From Parvibaculum sp002684405 (GTDB lineage: Bacteria > Pseudomonadota > Alphaproteobacteria > Parvibaculales > Parvibaculaceae), in contig OZ223207.1 in the NCBI GenBank assembly GCA_965140395.1, forward strand, positions 1,178,001 to 1,242,000: DNA of 64,000 bases. Reading direction: 5' to 3'. A program made the position numbers and the translations under genes. Shown here in pieces: positions 16,476 to 25,681 of this stretch. Numbering within the stretch: position 1 is the stretch's first letter; each line of letters opens with the position of its first letter. The notes beneath the pieces are model-generated. The model saw nothing but the letters and a program-made list of their open reading frames with translations, did no database searches and was not told the DNA's origin.

Positions 16476-17684
16476 ATGACTTTGCCGCGACATCTGCCGA
16501 GTTCAGTTGCCACCCTGTGCTGCGCGCTGTTTGCCCTTGTTCTTGTTGCAGCGCCCGCGCGCGCCTTCGAGACATCGGCGAAATATGCGGTGCTTATGGA
16601 CTATCAGACCGGCGCCGTGCTCTGGGAGAAGGATGCCGACACCAGGATGCATCCGGCGAGCATGAGCAAGCTGATGACGCTCGAGATGCTGTTCCACGCG
16701 CTGAAGGACGGCACGGTCAAACTCGACGACAAATTCACGGTTAGCGAACATGCCTGGAAAGCAGGTGGGGCTGCTTCCGGCTCCTCCACCATGTTTGCCA
16801 AGGTCGGGTCCAAGATCCCGGTGAGAGACCTTATTCAGGGCATCATCGTGCAGTCGGGCAATGATGCCTGCATCACCGTCGCCGAAGCGCTGAAGGGATC
16901 GGAAAGCGCCTTTGCCGCCGCGGCGACGGAACGCGCGAAAGAAATCGGCCTCAAGAATTCCAGCTTCGCCAATGCTACCGGCTGGCCGAACCCGGATCAC
17001 ATGATGACGGCGCATGATCTTGCGCGTCTCGCCCGGCACATCATCAAGGACTATCCGGAGTATTATCACTACTTCGCCGAGAAAGTGTTCACCTGGAACG
17101 GGATCACCCAACACAACCGCAATCCCGCGCTCTATCTGGACAAGACGGTGGACGGCCTCAAGACCGGCCATACGGAGCAATCCGGCTATGGCCTCGTCGT
17201 GTCTGCCAAGCGCGACGGCGAACGGCTGATCGCCGTACTCAACGGCATGCCGAGCCAGAAGGCCCGCGCCGAAGAAGGCATTCGCGTCATCGATTGGGGC
17301 TTTCGCTCCTTCAAGCACTACAAGCTCTTCGCGGCGAACACGCCCGTCGAGAACGCCCCGGTGTTCCAGGGCAATTATGCGAAGGTGCCGCTGGTCAGCA
17401 CGGACGATATCGACGTCATCATGTCGCCTGAGCAGCGTCGCAAGATGACGGTGAAGGCGGTCTATTCCACACCGATCGCAGCGCCCGTTAAAGCGGGTCA
17501 GCGCCTGGGTACGCTGCGCGTTGAAGCGCCGGGCCTGCCAACCCGGGAATTTCCGCTCGTCGCCGGAGCCGATGTCGAACGGCTCGGCATATTCGGCCGC
17601 GCCATGGATTCTCTCAAATCGATGATCTTCAGCTCGGGCGACGACGACACGCCGATGCCGACACAGCCGGCGGACGGCCAGTGA
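16476..17684 (+). CDS. dacA: D-alanyl-D-alanine carboxypeptidase (DacA/DacC type)
   Basis: A 402-residue periplasmic low-molecular-weight penicillin-binding protein that removes the terminal D-Ala from peptidoglycan stem peptides. A signal peptide (LCCALFALVLVAAPARA) precedes the peptidase S11 domain. That domain has the active-site SxxK at Ser62-Lys65 (ASMSKLM), the SGN triad residue set in VQSGNDAC, and KTG in DGLKTGHT. A C-terminal beta domain (PBP5-type) runs to about residue 375, followed by a possible amphipathic helix for membrane contact. The ATG at 16476 has GGAGAGGAA upstream. It overlaps the tmk start by four bases, so it is translationally coupled. Confidence 0.93.
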   Translation: MTLPRHLPSSVATLCCALFALVLVAAPARAFETSAKYAVLMDYQTGAVLWEKDADTRMHPASMSKLMTLEMLFHALKDGTVKLDDKFTVSEHAWKAGGAASGSSTMFAKVGSKIPVRDLIQGIIVQSGNDACITVAEALKGSESAFAAAATERAKEIGLKNSSFANATGWPNPDHMMTAHDLARLARHIIKDYPEYYHYFAEKVFTWNGITQHNRNPALYLDKTVDGLKTGHTEQSGYGLVVSAKRDGERLIAVLNGMPSQKARAEEGIRVIDWGFRSFKHYKLFAANTPVENAPVFQGNYAKVPLVSTDDIDVIMSPEQRRKMTVKAVYSTPIAAPVKAGQRLGTLRVEAPGLPTREFPLVAGADVERLGIFGRAMDSLKSMIFSSGDDDTPMPTQPADGQ

Positions 17685-18310
17685 GACGCGGCCACTTCAT
17701 CACCTTCGAAGGTGGCGAGGGTGCCGGAAAATCAACGCAAGCCAAACGGCTCGCGCAGGCCCTCGAACGGCATGGACACGGCGTAGTCGTCACGCGCGAG
17801 CCCGGCGGCTCTCCCGGGGCCGAGCATATCCGCGCCCTGATCGTCTCCGGCGAGACGGACAAATGGACCCCGCTGACCGAGACGCTGCTCGTCTTCGCGG
17901 CCCGGGCGGACCATCTCGACCGGACCATCCGGCCCGCGCTGGACCGGGGCGAATGGGTGATTTGCGACCGTTTCGTGGATTCGACCTTTGCCTATCAGGG
18001 CGTCGGCCAGGGGATGAGCCCGGATACGATTGCAGGATTGAGCGATCTGGTGGTCGGCAGTGACATGCCGGGCCTGACCCTTATCCTCGACTTGCCTGTG
18101 GAGACAGGGCTCGGCCGCGCGGGCAAGCGCGACCATGACGAGGACCGTTTCGAGCGCATGGGCGACGAATTTCACCAAAAACTGCGTCAGGCCTTTCTCG
18201 ACATCGCCGCGGCGGAACCGGAGCGTTGCGTCGTCATCGATGCCTCGCAGGACGAAGATGCCGTGGCCGAGGCCATTTGGCAGGCCGTAAGCTCCCGTCT
18301 CGCCGTTTGA
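17681..18310 (+). CDS. tmk: Thymidylate kinase
   Basis: A 209-residue dTMP kinase that phosphorylates dTMP to dTDP with ATP. The P-loop GGEGAGKST lies at residues 10-18. The substrate-binding DR motif is in VICDRFVDS, with the TREPGG motif in between. The LID region contains RAGKRDHDEDRFE. The GTG start overlaps the dacA stop as GTGA, and holB follows after 24 bases. The tmk-holB pair is common in bacteria and links dTTP supply with replication. Confidence 0.95.
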   Translation: MRRGHFITFEGGEGAGKSTQAKRLAQALERHGHGVVVTREPGGSPGAEHIRALIVSGETDKWTPLTETLLVFAARADHLDRTIRPALDRGEWVICDRFVDSTFAYQGVGQGMSPDTIAGLSDLVVGSDMPGLTLILDLPVETGLGRAGKRDHDEDRFERMGDEFHQKLRQAFLDIAAAEPERCVVIDASQDEDAVAEAIWQAVSSRLAV

Positions 18311-18334
18311 CGGCAGAAGTGCTAACAGAAACCC

Positions 18335-19447
18335 ATGAGCGAGACGCCAGAAAGCGACCGGCTGGGTGATTTTCCGCATCCCCGCGAAACGGCAGGATTG
18401 ATCGGCCAGGATGAGGCCGAACAGGTGCTGTTCGACGCCTTCATGAGCGGGCGCATGCACCATGCCTGGCTGCTCACCGGCCCCAAGGGCATCGGCAAGG
18501 CGACGCTTGCTCATCGCATGGCGAAATTCGTGCTGCGTTACGGCTCGCCGGAGGCTGCCCGAGCGGCGGGCGCGACCGGGCTTTATCTGCCGGAGGACGA
18601 TCCGGTTTTCAGGCAGGGGCTCGCGCAAAGCCTTTCCGACCTTCTGGTGATCCGTCGTCCCTATGACGACAAGAGCAAGCGCCTGAAGACCGTTATTCCG
18701 GTCGAGGAGGTGCGCCGCACGGCGGGGTTCTTCGGCATGAGCGCAGGGGCGGGCGGCTGGCGCGTCACCATCATCGACAGCGCCGACGAGATGAACGCCA
18801 ATGCCGCGAATGCGCTTCTGAAAGTGCTTGAAGAGCCGCCGGCAAACAGCCTGTTTCTGGTCATCAGCCATCAGCCCGGTCGGCTTCTGCCGACAATACG
18901 GTCGCGCTGCCGGACGCTGCCGCTGAAACCGTTGAGCCATGACGCGATCGCCGAAGTGCTGGCCGCCAATGAGGCGGAAGCCGCGCCGGACGACCGCGAG
19001 GCGATTGCGCGACTGGCGGAGGGAAGCGCGGGCCGGGCGCTTTCACTCAGTGCGGGCGGCGGGCTCGACCTTTACAAGCGGGTCACGAATATCCTGATGG
19101 GGCTCCCCAAGCTCGATGTGGAAGCCGTGCATGAGCTGGGCGACAAAGTGGGCCGACGCGGCGCGGAGGACGCCTATTTCGCCACGGTGGAACTGCTGAC
19201 CGACTGGCTGCAGCGCCTGATCCGTGCGGGAAGCGGGCTCGACACGGGCGCCGACATCGTGGTGGGAGAGGGGGCCGCCATGGCCCGGCTGGCGCAGGGC
19301 AGCCGCCTTGATCGCTGGGTCGAGGTATGGGAAAAGATCAGCCAAACGGTCGCCCGCGCCGAGGCGCTCAATACCGACCGGAAGCTGGTCATCCTCACCA
19401 TCTTTTCGATGCTGGAAAACGCAGCGGCAGAGCTTGCGAAGGCTTAA
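18335..19447 (+). CDS. holB: DNA polymerase III delta' subunit
   Basis: A 370-residue clamp-loader subunit of the AAA+ fold. Near the N-terminus it has HAWLLTGPKGIGKATLAHRMA (a Walker A-like loop), then DSADEMNANAANALLKVLEEPP (the conserved Walker B and sensor area), and a sensor 1 region in SLFLVISHQPGRLLPTIRSR. The SRC motif of clamp-loader subunits is kept as SRCRTL. It works with DnaX and HolA to load the sliding clamp. It lies between tmk and metG in a conserved alphaproteobacterial order. Confidence 0.93.
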   Translation: MSETPESDRLGDFPHPRETAGLIGQDEAEQVLFDAFMSGRMHHAWLLTGPKGIGKATLAHRMAKFVLRYGSPEAARAAGATGLYLPEDDPVFRQGLAQSLSDLLVIRRPYDDKSKRLKTVIPVEEVRRTAGFFGMSAGAGGWRVTIIDSADEMNANAANALLKVLEEPPANSLFLVISHQPGRLLPTIRSRCRTLPLKPLSHDAIAEVLAANEAEAAPDDREAIARLAEGSAGRALSLSAGGGLDLYKRVTNILMGLPKLDVEAVHELGDKVGRRGAEDAYFATVELLTDWLQRLIRAGSGLDTGADIVVGEGAAMARLAQGSRLDRWVEVWEKISQTVARAEALNTDRKLVILTIFSMLENAAAELAKA

Positions 19448-19495
19448 AGCCATGCGACAATCCGTTGATTCTATTCGTGTTCAGGTAATATCCGA

Positions 19496-21061
19496 ATGAC
19501 GGCTCCCAAGCCCTTCTACATCACCACGCCGATCTACTACGTCAATGACGTGCCCCATATTGGCCACGCCTACACGACGCTCGCCTGCGATGTGCTGGCG
19601 CGGTTCAAGCGACTTGACGGGCATCAGGTGAAATTTCTCACCGGCACCGACGAGCATGGGCAGAAGGTAGAAAAGGCCGCTGCCCAAGCCGGCGTCACGC
19701 CTCAGGCTTTCGTTGATCGCGTCTCGCAGAATTTCCGCGATCTGTGCGACACGATGAACTTCTCCAATGACGATTTTATCCGCACGACCGAGGAGCGGCA
19801 TAAGGCCTCCGTTCAGGCGCTGTGGAATCGACTGGAAGATGCCGGCCAAATTTACCTTGGGTCGTATTCGGGGTGGTATGCCGTCCGGGACGAAGCCTTC
19901 TATGCAGAAGATGAACTGACAGAGGGACCTGATGGCAAAAAGATCGCCCCCTCGGGTGCAGAATGCGAGTGGATGGAGGAACCGTCCTATTTCTTCCGTC
20001 TGTCAGCCTGGCAGGAGCCGCTCCTGAAATTCTATGAGGAGCATCCGGACTTCATCGCACCGACCGGTCGGCGTAACGAGGTCGTCAGCTTCGTAAAGTC
20101 GGGTCTCAGGGATCTTTCGGTCAGCCGCACAACCTTCGACTGGGGCGTGCCCGTGCCCGGCGACGACCAGCACATCATGTATGTGTGGCTCGATGCGCTG
20201 ACGAACTACATCACCGCGGTCGGCTATCCGGACACGGCTTGCGAGCAGTACGAAGCCTTCTGGCCTGCCAACCTCCACATGGTAGGCAAGGACATTCTTC
20301 GGTTTCACGCCGTCTACTGGCCGGCCTTCCTGCTGGCAGCGGGCCTCGAACCTCCCAAGCGCGTCTTTGCCCATGGCTGGTGGACGAAAGACGGGCAGAA
20401 AATGTCAAAGTCGCTAGGTAACGTGGTTTCGCCGGGCGATCTGGTTCAGGACTATGGCCTGGACGCATCGCGCTACTTCCTGCTGCGCGAAGTGCCGTTC
20501 GGCAATGACGGGGATTTCTCTCACAAAGCGATCGTGCATCGCATCAATGGCGATCTGGCGAACGATCTTGGGAACCTCGTGCAGCGCGTGCTCAGTATGA
20601 TTGGCAAGAATTGTGGCGCCGCCGTACCGGAATCGGGAGACTTCACCGATGCAGACCGGAACCTCCTGACCGCTGCCTATAATGTACTGCCGCAGCTTCG
20701 TGCCGAGTTCGACGCTCAGGCGTTCCACAAAGGACTTGAGGCGATCTGGGGTCTGTGCGGCGACGCCAACCGCTATGTCGATGAGCAGGCACCCTGGGCC
20801 TTGCGGAAAACGGACCCGGCGCGCATGGCGACCGTGCTCTATGTGCTGGCTGAAGTCATTCGCCATCTTGGCATTCTGGTTCAGCCGGTGATGCCGGATT
20901 CCGCCGCGAAGATTCTCGACCTGCTGGCGCTTGATGAGAACGCCAGAGGTTTCGAAACACTGGGGCCGGACGGCGCGTTGAAGCCCGGCACGGCGTTGCC
21001 TGCCCCCAAGGGCGTCTTCCCGCGATATGTGGAAGAAGCCGCCGAAGAAGGAAAGGCCTGA
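19496..21061 (+). CDS. metG: Methionyl-tRNA synthetase
   Basis: A 521-residue class I aminoacyl-tRNA synthetase that charges tRNA-Met. It shows the HIGH motif (VPHIGHAYTT) and KMSKS (GQKMSKSLGN). The connective domain lacks the four-cysteine zinc cluster, and there is no C-terminal EMAP-type tRNA-binding domain. This fits the short form common in alphaproteobacteria. The anticodon-binding helical domain fills the last third. It sits 48 bases after holB and only two bases before tatD. Confidence 0.96.
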   Translation: MTAPKPFYITTPIYYVNDVPHIGHAYTTLACDVLARFKRLDGHQVKFLTGTDEHGQKVEKAAAQAGVTPQAFVDRVSQNFRDLCDTMNFSNDDFIRTTEERHKASVQALWNRLEDAGQIYLGSYSGWYAVRDEAFYAEDELTEGPDGKKIAPSGAECEWMEEPSYFFRLSAWQEPLLKFYEEHPDFIAPTGRRNEVVSFVKSGLRDLSVSRTTFDWGVPVPGDDQHIMYVWLDALTNYITAVGYPDTACEQYEAFWPANLHMVGKDILRFHAVYWPAFLLAAGLEPPKRVFAHGWWTKDGQKMSKSLGNVVSPGDLVQDYGLDASRYFLLREVPFGNDGDFSHKAIVHRINGDLANDLGNLVQRVLSMIGKNCGAAVPESGDFTDADRNLLTAAYNVLPQLRAEFDAQAFHKGLEAIWGLCGDANRYVDEQAPWALRKTDPARMATVLYVLAEVIRHLGILVQPVMPDSAAKILDLLALDENARGFETLGPDGALKPGTALPAPKGVFPRYVEEAAEEGKA

Positions 21062-21063
21062 CG

Positions 21064-21870
21064 ATGAACGCCCCGGTTCTGGTCGACAGCCATTGCCATC
21101 TGGACTTCCCGGATTTCGCCGAGGAAGTCGACGAGGTCGTGAACCGCGCCCATGAGGCGGGCGTGGGGCTGATGGTGACGATCTCGACCAAAATCAGCGA
21201 ATTCGAGCGGGTGAGGGCGGTCGCGGAGCGGTTTCCCCATGTCTATTGCACGGTGGGTATCCATCCGCATGAAGCCGAGGATGAGCCGGAAACCTCGGCG
21301 GCGCGGCTGATCGAGCTGGCGCAGCACCCCAAGGTCGTGGGCATCGGCGAAACCGGGCTCGACTTCTTTTACGAGCACAGCCCGCGCGAGGCGCAGGAAA
21401 CGGCGTTTCGTGCACATATCGCCGCGTCGCGCGAGACCGGACTGCCGCTCATCGTCCACACGCGCGATGCGGATGAAGACACGGCGCGAATTCTGGCCGA
21501 AGAGATGGAGAAGGGCGCTTTCCCCGGCCTCCTGCATTGCTTCAGCTCCAGCCGACAACTTGCTGAAAAGGCTATCAAATTAGGGTTTTACATCTCACTT
21601 TCCGGCATTCTGACCTTCAAGAAGGCCGAGGAATTGCGCGAGACGGCGGAAGCCTTGCCGCTGGACCGCCTGCTGGTTGAAACCGATGCGCCTTATCTGG
21701 CGCCCGTGCCCAAGCGCGGCAAGCGCAACGAGCCGTCCTTCGTTGTGCATACGGCGGCGAAGCTCGCAGAGGTCAAGGGCGTGAGCGCGGCAGAACTAGC
21801 AGAGGCTACCACAGAGAATTTTCTCAAGCTTTTCAGTCGCGTACCGCGCGAAGCGGTATATGGCGCATGA
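21064..21870 (+). CDS. tatD: TatD-family metal-dependent DNase/hydrolase
   Basis: A 268-residue TIM-barrel metallohydrolase. Metal ligands are visible as DSHCHLDF near the N-terminus, the Glu in IGETGLDF, His in IVHTRDA and HCFS, and Asp in LVETDAPYLAPVP. TatD enzymes are 3'-5' exonucleases or related phosphodiesterases linked to DNA repair. It follows metG by two bases and overlaps the next MBL gene by four bases (ATGA), so all are probably one operon. Confidence 0.93.
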   Translation: MNAPVLVDSHCHLDFPDFAEEVDEVVNRAHEAGVGLMVTISTKISEFERVRAVAERFPHVYCTVGIHPHEAEDEPETSAARLIELAQHPKVVGIGETGLDFFYEHSPREAQETAFRAHIAASRETGLPLIVHTRDADEDTARILAEEMEKGAFPGLLHCFSSSRQLAEKAIKLGFYISLSGILTFKKAEELRETAEALPLDRLLVETDAPYLAPVPKRGKRNEPSFVVHTAAKLAEVKGVSAAELAEATTENFLKLFSRVPREAVYGA

Positions 21871-22685
21871 AGCTCGTTGCGACGGTTCTGGGCAGCGGCT
21901 CGTCGGGCGGCGTGCCGCGTATCGGCAATCACTGGGGCGCCTGCGACCCGAATGAGCCGAAAAACCGCCGGCGGCGCTGTTCGCTGCTGATCGAGCAATT
22001 CGATCCGGCCGAGCCGCATCACAAGACAAGCATCCTCATCGACACGTCGCCGGATATGCGCGAGCAGCTTCTCGACGCTCAGGTCGATTGGGTGGATGGC
22101 GTTCTCTACACGCATGATCATGCCGATCAGTGCCACGGAATCGACGATCTGCGCATGCTGGCCATCAACCGGCGGCGGCGCGTGGATGTATGGATGGACG
22201 AACCGACCTCAAAATCGCTCACGACACGGTTCGGCTATTGTTTCATCCAGCCGGAGGGGTCCGGTTATCCGCCGATCCTGAACGAGCATCGGATCGAAGG
22301 GCCGGGCGCCGCCATCCGGGTCGAAGGCGCGGGCGGTCCCATGGACATCATGCCGTTCGATGTGGATCACGGCAGCATAAGGGCGCTGGGGTTTCGGGTC
22401 GGTCCGCTGGCATATTGCGCGGATTGCGTGGATGTGCCGGATGAGAGTTTCCGGCTTCTGGACGGGATCGAGAGCTGGATCGTCGATGCGCTGCGCTACA
22501 CGCCGCATCCAACGCACGCTCATGTGGATCTGGCACTGGAATGGCTCAAGCGCGCGGGCGTGGCGCATGGCGTCCTGACCAATCTGCATGTGGATCTGGA
22601 CTACCGGACACTGAAGGCAGAGCTGCCCGAGGGCGTAGAGCCCGCTTATGACGGCATGCGGGTCGAATTCGACATTTCGATGTAA
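21867..22685 (+). CDS. MBL-fold metallohydrolase (PhnP-like)
   Basis: A 272-residue metallo-beta-lactamase-fold protein with the dinuclear metal motif THDHADQCHGIDD. It opens with VLGSGSSGGVPRIGNHWGAC, a glycine-rich start shared with PhnP and tRNase Z relatives. PhnP cleaves cyclic ribose phosphodiesters in phosphonate use, but no phn gene is near. This protein always tends to follow tatD in related genomes, so a role in nucleic-acid or phosphodiester processing is more likely. That role is inference. It ends the metG operon just before a strong hairpin. Confidence 0.85.
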   Translation: MKLVATVLGSGSSGGVPRIGNHWGACDPNEPKNRRRRCSLLIEQFDPAEPHHKTSILIDTSPDMREQLLDAQVDWVDGVLYTHDHADQCHGIDDLRMLAINRRRRVDVWMDEPTSKSLTTRFGYCFIQPEGSGYPPILNEHRIEGPGAAIRVEGAGGPMDIMPFDVDHGSIRALGFRVGPLAYCADCVDVPDESFRLLDGIESWIVDALRYTPHPTHAHVDLALEWLKRAGVAHGVLTNLHVDLDYRTLKAELPEGVEPAYDGMRVEFDISM

Positions 22686-22688
22686 AAA

Positions 22689-22714
22689 CGGGCGATTCCG
22701 AGTGGAATCGCCCG
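22689..22714. terminator. Strong hairpin between convergent MBL and Ala-rich genes
   Basis: CGGGCGATTCC (22689-22699) and GGAATCGCCCG (22704-22714) form a perfect 11-base stem with a GAGT loop. On the minus strand it is followed by TTTTT, a good intrinsic terminator for the Ala-rich gene. On the plus strand the tail is CAAAAC, so it is weaker there. Confidence 0.75.
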
Positions 22715-22762
22715 CAAAACAGCTATTTAGCCGACAATGTTGAACCAGCTATAGAGCCAGTT

Positions 22763-23317
22763 TCAGGAAGCCGGCTGCTCGTCGACCACCGCGCCGGTCC
22801 GCGCGTTGACCACGAGGTTCACGTTTTCGCCGTCCTGGTTCGTCGCCGAGAATTCGGCCTTGCCGTCGGCTTCGGCCGTGTCGTCGGTGCGCTTGATGGC
22901 TGTGTAGCCGCGTTCCTTGAGCTGTGCCTCCAGGTTCGAAGACATCTGAAGCGCGGAACCGGCCGCATCGGCACCCATTTCAGCACCGGCTTCAGCCGAA
23001 TTCTTCATCTTGCCGGTTGCGCCGGCAGCGGCATCCACAGCCGTATCCGACGCAGCGGAAGCGTCCGGCGTCTCGACGTTACCGCGCGCGCCTGCATCGC
23101 TGGAAGCTGAGCCATTGACGCCCGGCGTCTTCATCTGCGTATCGGCGCCGGTTTCCACGCCGGCCTTGAGACCGCTGGTACCAGCACCGACATCGGCGCT
23201 CACATGACCGCTTGCGCCGCCACCGGCGCCGCCGTCGAGCAGTCCGGCCATTGCGGGGGCCGTTCCGAGCGCCACCGCGGCGGTACCGGCAATCAAGATC
23301 GTTTTCAGTTTCGTCAT
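22763..23317 (-). CDS. Ala/Gly-rich exported protein with PepSY-like C-terminus
   Basis: A 184-residue protein with a signal peptide (LKTILIAGTAAVALGTAPAMA) and a mature region dominated by Ala, Gly, Asp, Ser and Thr (for example GGGASGHVSADVGAGTSG), which is probably unstructured. The last 55 residues look folded: LKERGYTAIKRTDDTAEADG, then VNLVVNARTGAVVDEQ, which resembles a PepSY-type domain. PepSY domains bind or inhibit in the periplasm, but no target is known here. The ATG at 23317 has GGAGGAACGAG upstream and gives a normal signal peptide, better than 23332. A hairpin terminator follows. Confidence 0.7.
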   Translation of the reverse strand: MTKLKTILIAGTAAVALGTAPAMAGLLDGGAGGGASGHVSADVGAGTSGLKAGVETGADTQMKTPGVNGSASSDAGARGNVETPDASAASDTAVDAAAGATGKMKNSAEAGAEMGADAAGSALQMSSNLEAQLKERGYTAIKRTDDTAEADGKAEFSATNQDGENVNLVVNARTGAVVDEQPAS

Positions 23318-23596
23318 GGCTCGTTCCTCCATGCTTGTTCAATTCTGCGGATGGTCAGCCATCCGCTGTCTTGCGCTCGCAGGACCTGAGGTATGGGCGA
23401 AATGAGGCACATCAGAGGCAATCAACAAATCGCCCAGAAATTGTCCAAGCCGAGGTGAGAATGGGGAGATTGTCGAGTTTTGCGCGGTTTTCAGGTGTTT
23501 GTCCCAAGTCCGCCTAGTATCTAATAATTACCATAATATATATTATCGGCTAAACGGATATATCGATCTGGGGGCGGTTTTGGACGCGCGGAATAG

Positions 23597-24190
23597 CTAC
23601 CCTCCCGCCAGCATCTGATGTGGCAGCGAGCCCAGGAGCTGCAGGATTGCGCCCACAACCACGAGGAAGATGCCGACGCGCACGGCCCAGCTTCGGCGGA
23701 TCCAGTGCGAGATCGGCGGTCGGCGTGCGTCCTCGATTTCGGCTTCCAGACCGGCGAGTAAAAGATCGAACTCGTTTTCCGGATCGACGGTGCCCGGATC
23801 CTCGATACCGAAGCGTTTCAGGAGCCCGGCGCGCGCGTCCTTCAGCCGCGCATCGATGCGGCCGGCCAGCGGCGTATCTTTCAGCTGCTCATAGAGCCGT
23901 TTCACTAGGAGCTGGTCGCCATAGCGCGCCAGGCCCAGTTCGAGCCCCCGCTCCACGGCCAGCAGGCGTTCGGCGGGCGTCCGGGCACGCTGCGCCATGA
24001 CGCGCCATGCCTGCAGACGCACATCGCGCCCGTCGCTCAAACGTCCGTGGAGGTGTTCGGCCTTGCCGAGGCGCCAGTCCGCCTCGAATGCGATCCAGAG
24101 CTCGAAGCCCAGCAGGATGACGCCTGCAAGGTCCGTGACAAGGCCCACAAGGTTGAGCCATGGCCCGTATTCAAGAAGAAACTGCCCCAC
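23597..24190 (-). CDS. Two-TM membrane protein, unknown function
   Basis: I do not recognise a family. The 197-residue product has one hydrophobic helix near the N-terminus (LNLVGLVTDLAGVILLGFEL), a helical soluble middle of about 125 residues rich in Arg, Leu, Ala and Glu (for example RLSDGRDVRLQAWRVMAQRA), and a C-terminal membrane helix (VGIFLVVVGAILQLLGSL). Both ends are probably on the same side with the middle domain in the cytoplasm. It lies downstream of two 2OG-oxygenase genes on the same strand after about 140 bases, so co-transcription is possible but not shown. Confidence 0.65.
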   Translation of the reverse strand: MGQFLLEYGPWLNLVGLVTDLAGVILLGFELWIAFEADWRLGKAEHLHGRLSDGRDVRLQAWRVMAQRARTPAERLLAVERGLELGLARYGDQLLVKRLYEQLKDTPLAGRIDARLKDARAGLLKRFGIEDPGTVDPENEFDLLLAGLEAEIEDARRPPISHWIRRSWAVRVGIFLVVVGAILQLLGSLPHQMLAGG

Positions 24191-24330
24191 GATCCTGTCC
24201 GCCGGCTACCCATACAATAAGTGCCAGTTTTCCGCCGCAGAGCGCTTTGGATCAAGCGCCGGGACAAAATTCCACGAGCAAATTTGCTGATTTGCCGGGT
24301 CGGGCCGAACCTGATCCGGCTATCCAAGCC

Positions 24331-25026
24331 TTAGCTCTCCGGCTTCACCTCGGTCATCACCGGCTGGTCCGGGAATGCCAGCTCGTGGCGGGAGCGCCAT
24401 TCGGGGATCACATAATTGATGATGAGCGACTTGCGGACGCCTGAGAACCGCCGGGGATGAACGCCGTGCCAGGTGTCGGTGCCGGGCACGAAGATGAGCC
24501 CCTTGTCGAAGCCGCCCGGCGCGCTGCCCAGATGTTTTCCCTCGCCGTCATAAAGATCGGTGCCCCAGCCTTCCGCGTCCGGCGTGTCGGACAGATAGAT
24601 CAGCATGGTAAAGCGTTTGGCGCCGATATCGGTATGCGGTTCCAGCCAGAAACCTTCCGTGTCCTGGCAATATTCGATGCGCAGATAAGACCCGCCAAGG
24701 TTTGCGCCCGTCTTGCGTTCCAGCATGTGCACCGTCGCGGGATGCTGAAAGGCCTCGGCGATTTCCTCGCAGACGAGATGCTGGCGGCGCACGTCCGGCG
24801 AAAAGAACTGCCGGGCCGCATTATGCGTTTCGCGCTTGCCGAGCGTGTCGCCGATTTTCGGGGCTTCGAACGGCAGATCCGCCACCGCATGAGCGGTCGC
24901 GGGCGGCAGCACATCGTCCAGCAGCCAGTGCCGGAAGGGCGCGCCCTCCTCCCTCGCCCGTTCAAGGCTGTCTGAGAGGAAGTTCGATAGAAGTTCATCC
25001 TGACGGATTCTGATTTCGATACCCAT
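24331..25026 (-). CDS. 2-oxoglutarate/Fe(II)-dependent oxygenase (tandem copy 1)
   Basis: A 231-residue protein with the double-stranded beta-helix iron site HxD...H: EPHTDIGAKRFTMLIYLS gives His and Asp, and DTWHGVHPR the distal His. RKSLIINYV carries a likely 2-oxoglutarate-binding Arg. The N-terminal part (APFRHWLLDDVLPPA) resembles 2OG oxygenases found near polysaccharide or glycan genes. It would hydroxylate an unknown substrate in the cytoplasm. The ATG at 25026 follows AGGAG by eight bases, better than the GTG at 25035. The second 2OG gene ends 28 bases upstream, and the two are presumably co-transcribed. Confidence 0.85.
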   Translation of the reverse strand: MGIEIRIRQDELLSNFLSDSLERAREEGAPFRHWLLDDVLPPATAHAVADLPFEAPKIGDTLGKRETHNAARQFFSPDVRRQHLVCEEIAEAFQHPATVHMLERKTGANLGGSYLRIEYCQDTEGFWLEPHTDIGAKRFTMLIYLSDTPDAEGWGTDLYDGEGKHLGSAPGGFDKGLIFVPGTDTWHGVHPRRFSGVRKSLIINYVIPEWRSRHELAFPDQPVMTEVKPES

Positions 25027-25054
25027 CCCGCTCACTCCTTTTATGCACTGACCA

Positions 25055-25681
25055 TCATGCGCTGAAGAGACGCTTGAACTTCTTCATGCGCCCGGACAGG
25101 CGGTGGCGCGCGGCCTCACGGTCGCGGCATTCGATGTCACGGCAGTAATTGACCATCACGTAGCGGCGCTGGCCGGCGAAGGGCTTGTGGCCGTGCCAGG
25201 AGTTTTCCTGAACGCGGAAGCCGAACAGCGTACCGCCGGAGGGCGGCACCTCATCGGCATAGTCCTCGATATCGGTGCCGGACCGCAGAACGCGCAGGCG
25301 ACCGCCCTGCTCCGCCCAGGGCTCGTTCAGATAGAGAAGCAGCGTGGCGAGCTTGAAATGGCTGTCGGCATGGATCTGACCGTCATGCGGCGCGCAGTGT
25401 CCGCGCACGGTGACCAGTGTCGGCCGACCGGAGAGATCGACCCCGAGTTTCTCGCCGACGATCTTCCGCAGCTCATCGCCCTCGAGGTCGCGCAGGAGCT
25501 TGCCGAAAAGCGGTCCATAGGCGAGCGCGTCCGGCAGGAAGAGCCCCGACATGTCCAGCTCGGGAAAGTCCCGGATGGCGGCGGCGAGCCGATCTTCGCT
25601 GAGAAAGTCCGGCACCATGAAATGCGGATAGGGAAACTTCCTGGTTTCCGCCGCCTCGACTGCGCTCAGATTGACAAACAT
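25055..25681 (-). CDS. 2-oxoglutarate/Fe(II)-dependent oxygenase (tandem copy 2)
   Basis: A 208-residue protein of the same fold. The iron site is HADSHFKLATLLLYLN (His and Asp) with the distal His in ENSWHGHKPF. RRYVMVNYC supplies the probable 2OG-binding Arg. The N-terminus FPYPHFMVPDFLSEDRL is similar in plan to the neighbour, but the two are clearly diverged, so this is not a recent duplication. It is the first gene of the minus-strand set and is divergent from the haem-motif lipoprotein. The substrate is unknown. C-terminal RMKKFKRLF is basic. Confidence 0.85.
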   Translation of the reverse strand: MFVNLSAVEAAETRKFPYPHFMVPDFLSEDRLAAAIRDFPELDMSGLFLPDALAYGPLFGKLLRDLEGDELRKIVGEKLGVDLSGRPTLVTVRGHCAPHDGQIHADSHFKLATLLLYLNEPWAEQGGRLRVLRSGTDIEDYADEVPPSGGTLFGFRVQENSWHGHKPFAGQRRYVMVNYCRDIECRDREAARHRLSGRMKKFKRLFSA

